64,000 nucleotides of DNA, taken from positions 39,774-103,773 of the forward strand of contig PMOE01000083.1 in the NCBI GenBank assembly GCA_003161575.1. The letters are read 5' to 3'. Every line of letters starts with the position of its first letter. The stretch's first letter is position 1. Shown piece by piece: positions 63,131 to 64,000 of this stretch. Position numbers and translations under genes: made by a program. The DNA comes from Acidimicrobiaceae bacterium. Its GTDB lineage: Bacteria; Actinomycetota; Acidimicrobiia; Acidimicrobiales; RAAP-2. The notes under the pieces are model-generated. The model did no database searches. It was not told the origin of the DNA and saw nothing but the letters and a program-made list of their open reading frames with translations.

Positions 63131-64000
63131 TCAGCCGTAGGCCAGGGTCTCGATCTCCTCGATGCCCTCCTGCAGGCACGCCACAAACACCTCCGGATCG
63201 GACACAGCAGCAGGATCGGTGCTGATCCCCAGGTGGAGCTCATCGATGTAACTCAGCAGGGTGACATTACAAGCGGCTCCGCTGAGCGGACCGTATCCGA
63301 AATTCGCCTGCAAGCGGGCTCCCTCTACGAAGAGGTCAAACGGGGCGCCGGGGACGTTGGTGGTGACAACGTCAATCGCCTTCAACATTCCCCGAACATG
63401 GCCGTGGTGAGGAAGTCGGGCAGCCGGTTCAGCACCCCAGCGATCGGCCCGGCGAGGTGGAGTGCAGGCTCGGATCTTTGCGCCGCCACCAACTCCCGCA
63501 TCTTCGCTATCCGCTCGAGAGGGTCGATGATTGACACCGGAAAAGGAAACCGGGCCGGTACGAATTGGTTGCCTCCCGGCACAGTTTCGCCCTTGGAGCG
63601 CATGTTGATCGGCATCGTCATGCGCAACTGCTCCACTGTGACACCATGGGCGCGGTGGTAACGGTCAAGACCGCCCGCCACTGCGGCCAAGAAGGCATCA
63701 TTGAGGTGGCCGTCGACCCGCTTGGATGCCGCCTTCATCGCTGGCAGGGAGGCCGAGAGCGTCAAACCGGACGCTGAGGGAGCGAGCGGCCATGACCGGA
63801 CCCATCGGCTCGGACACCGGACGGAGCATACGGGCAGCCGAGACCGCTGACTGAACCGCCTCCTGGGCGACACCCAGAGGGTTCCGCACCATTGCCCCCA
63901 CTCGCCGGGGTACCGTCCCGATCGCCGCGGTCTGTCTCCGAGCCCGGTAGGTGACGCCCGTGCGGAACTGGTCCAGCACGGACGGGTGCTCCGCGGCGGG
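63131..64000 (-). pseudogene. Wax ester synthase/diacylglycerol acyltransferase (WS/DGAT), frameshifted and cut by window edge
   Basis: Three consecutive reverse-strand frames together spell the C-terminal two thirds of an actinobacterial WS/DGAT: LDQFRTGVTYRARRQ ... SVRFDAL (to ~63770), then LPAMKAASKRVDGHLNDAFLAAVAGGL ... MPINMRSKGETVPGGNQFVPARFPFPV ... GVLNRLPDFLTTAMFG (to ~63385), then MLKAIDVVTTNVPGAPFDL ... GYGPLSGAACNVTLLSYIDEL. Two frameshifts break it, the second one a single missing base (FGE-C-stop against G-MLKAID). The HHxxxDG motif would lie off the right edge. It makes storage lipid when intact; sequencing error cannot be excluded. Confidence 0.82.

Overview
The window is a high-GC bacterial chromosome segment with short intergenic gaps, many GTG starts and frequent ATGA/GTGA overlaps. 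It reads as an actinobacterium, most likely of the class Acidimicrobiia. The reasons are two secreted proteins built from the ~42-residue Y-W-x-V-A-x-D-G-G repeat that is common in that class, ergothioneine genes, an F420-type PPOX protein, DUF2630 and DUF2277 proteins, and a wax-ester-synthase-like gene. The taxonomic call is inference from gene content; there is no rRNA, and I recognised no tRNA or CRISPR array.

0-13.5 kb: a DrrAB-type drug-export ABC pair, a Fur-family regulator, an EamA-like permease, a phosphonate-catabolism pair (FAD amine oxidase plus phosphonatase-like HAD), DUF427, the ergothioneine genes egtB-egtD, an MFS exporter divergent from a LysR regulator, and a second ABC-2 pair. 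13.5-20 kb: a tight reverse-strand operon of encapsulated ferritin (EncFtn), encapsulin shell and a 48-aa FPASDPPS-motif protein, with a thioredoxin-fold gene upstream. Next come a PhnZ-like HD oxygenase candidate, PPOX and VOC proteins, and a SnoaL/EthD pair. 19.5-36.7 kb: Lon protease, YihY membrane protein, two SDRs, a phosphonate-monoester-hydrolase-like sulfatase, a Tat-exported GH78 rhamnosidase, an NHL propeller, and scattered small enzymes (nitroreductase, UspA, DUF2237, a zinc-less DksA relative).

37-53.4 kb: a secreted six-repeat propeller protein, amidase, transglutaminase-like protein and gamma-glutamyltransferase, a third ABC-2 pair, DUF2277, the methionine pair metY-metX, and a D-amino-acid-oxidase-like gene whose 3' end runs into a DUF1697 gene that has lost its start. 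A second six-repeat secreted protein follows. 53.4-64 kb is rougher: DUF302, remnants of an AAA ATPase and of DUF2252, a dTDP-sugar epimerase-like cupin with a GT2 glycosyltransferase, a complete five-gene branched-chain-amino-acid-type ABC importer on the reverse strand, and a frameshifted wax ester synthase/DGAT running off the right edge.

Themes: (1) iron storage in an encapsulin nanocompartment with a candidate third component; (2) organophosphonate use spread over at least three loci (4-6, 16 and 25-26.6 kb); (3) low-molecular-weight thiol and sulfur metabolism (ergothioneine, metX/metY, gamma-glutamyltransferase); (4) local gene decay and junction scars in the right third. All family assignments come from reading motifs by eye, not from searches.
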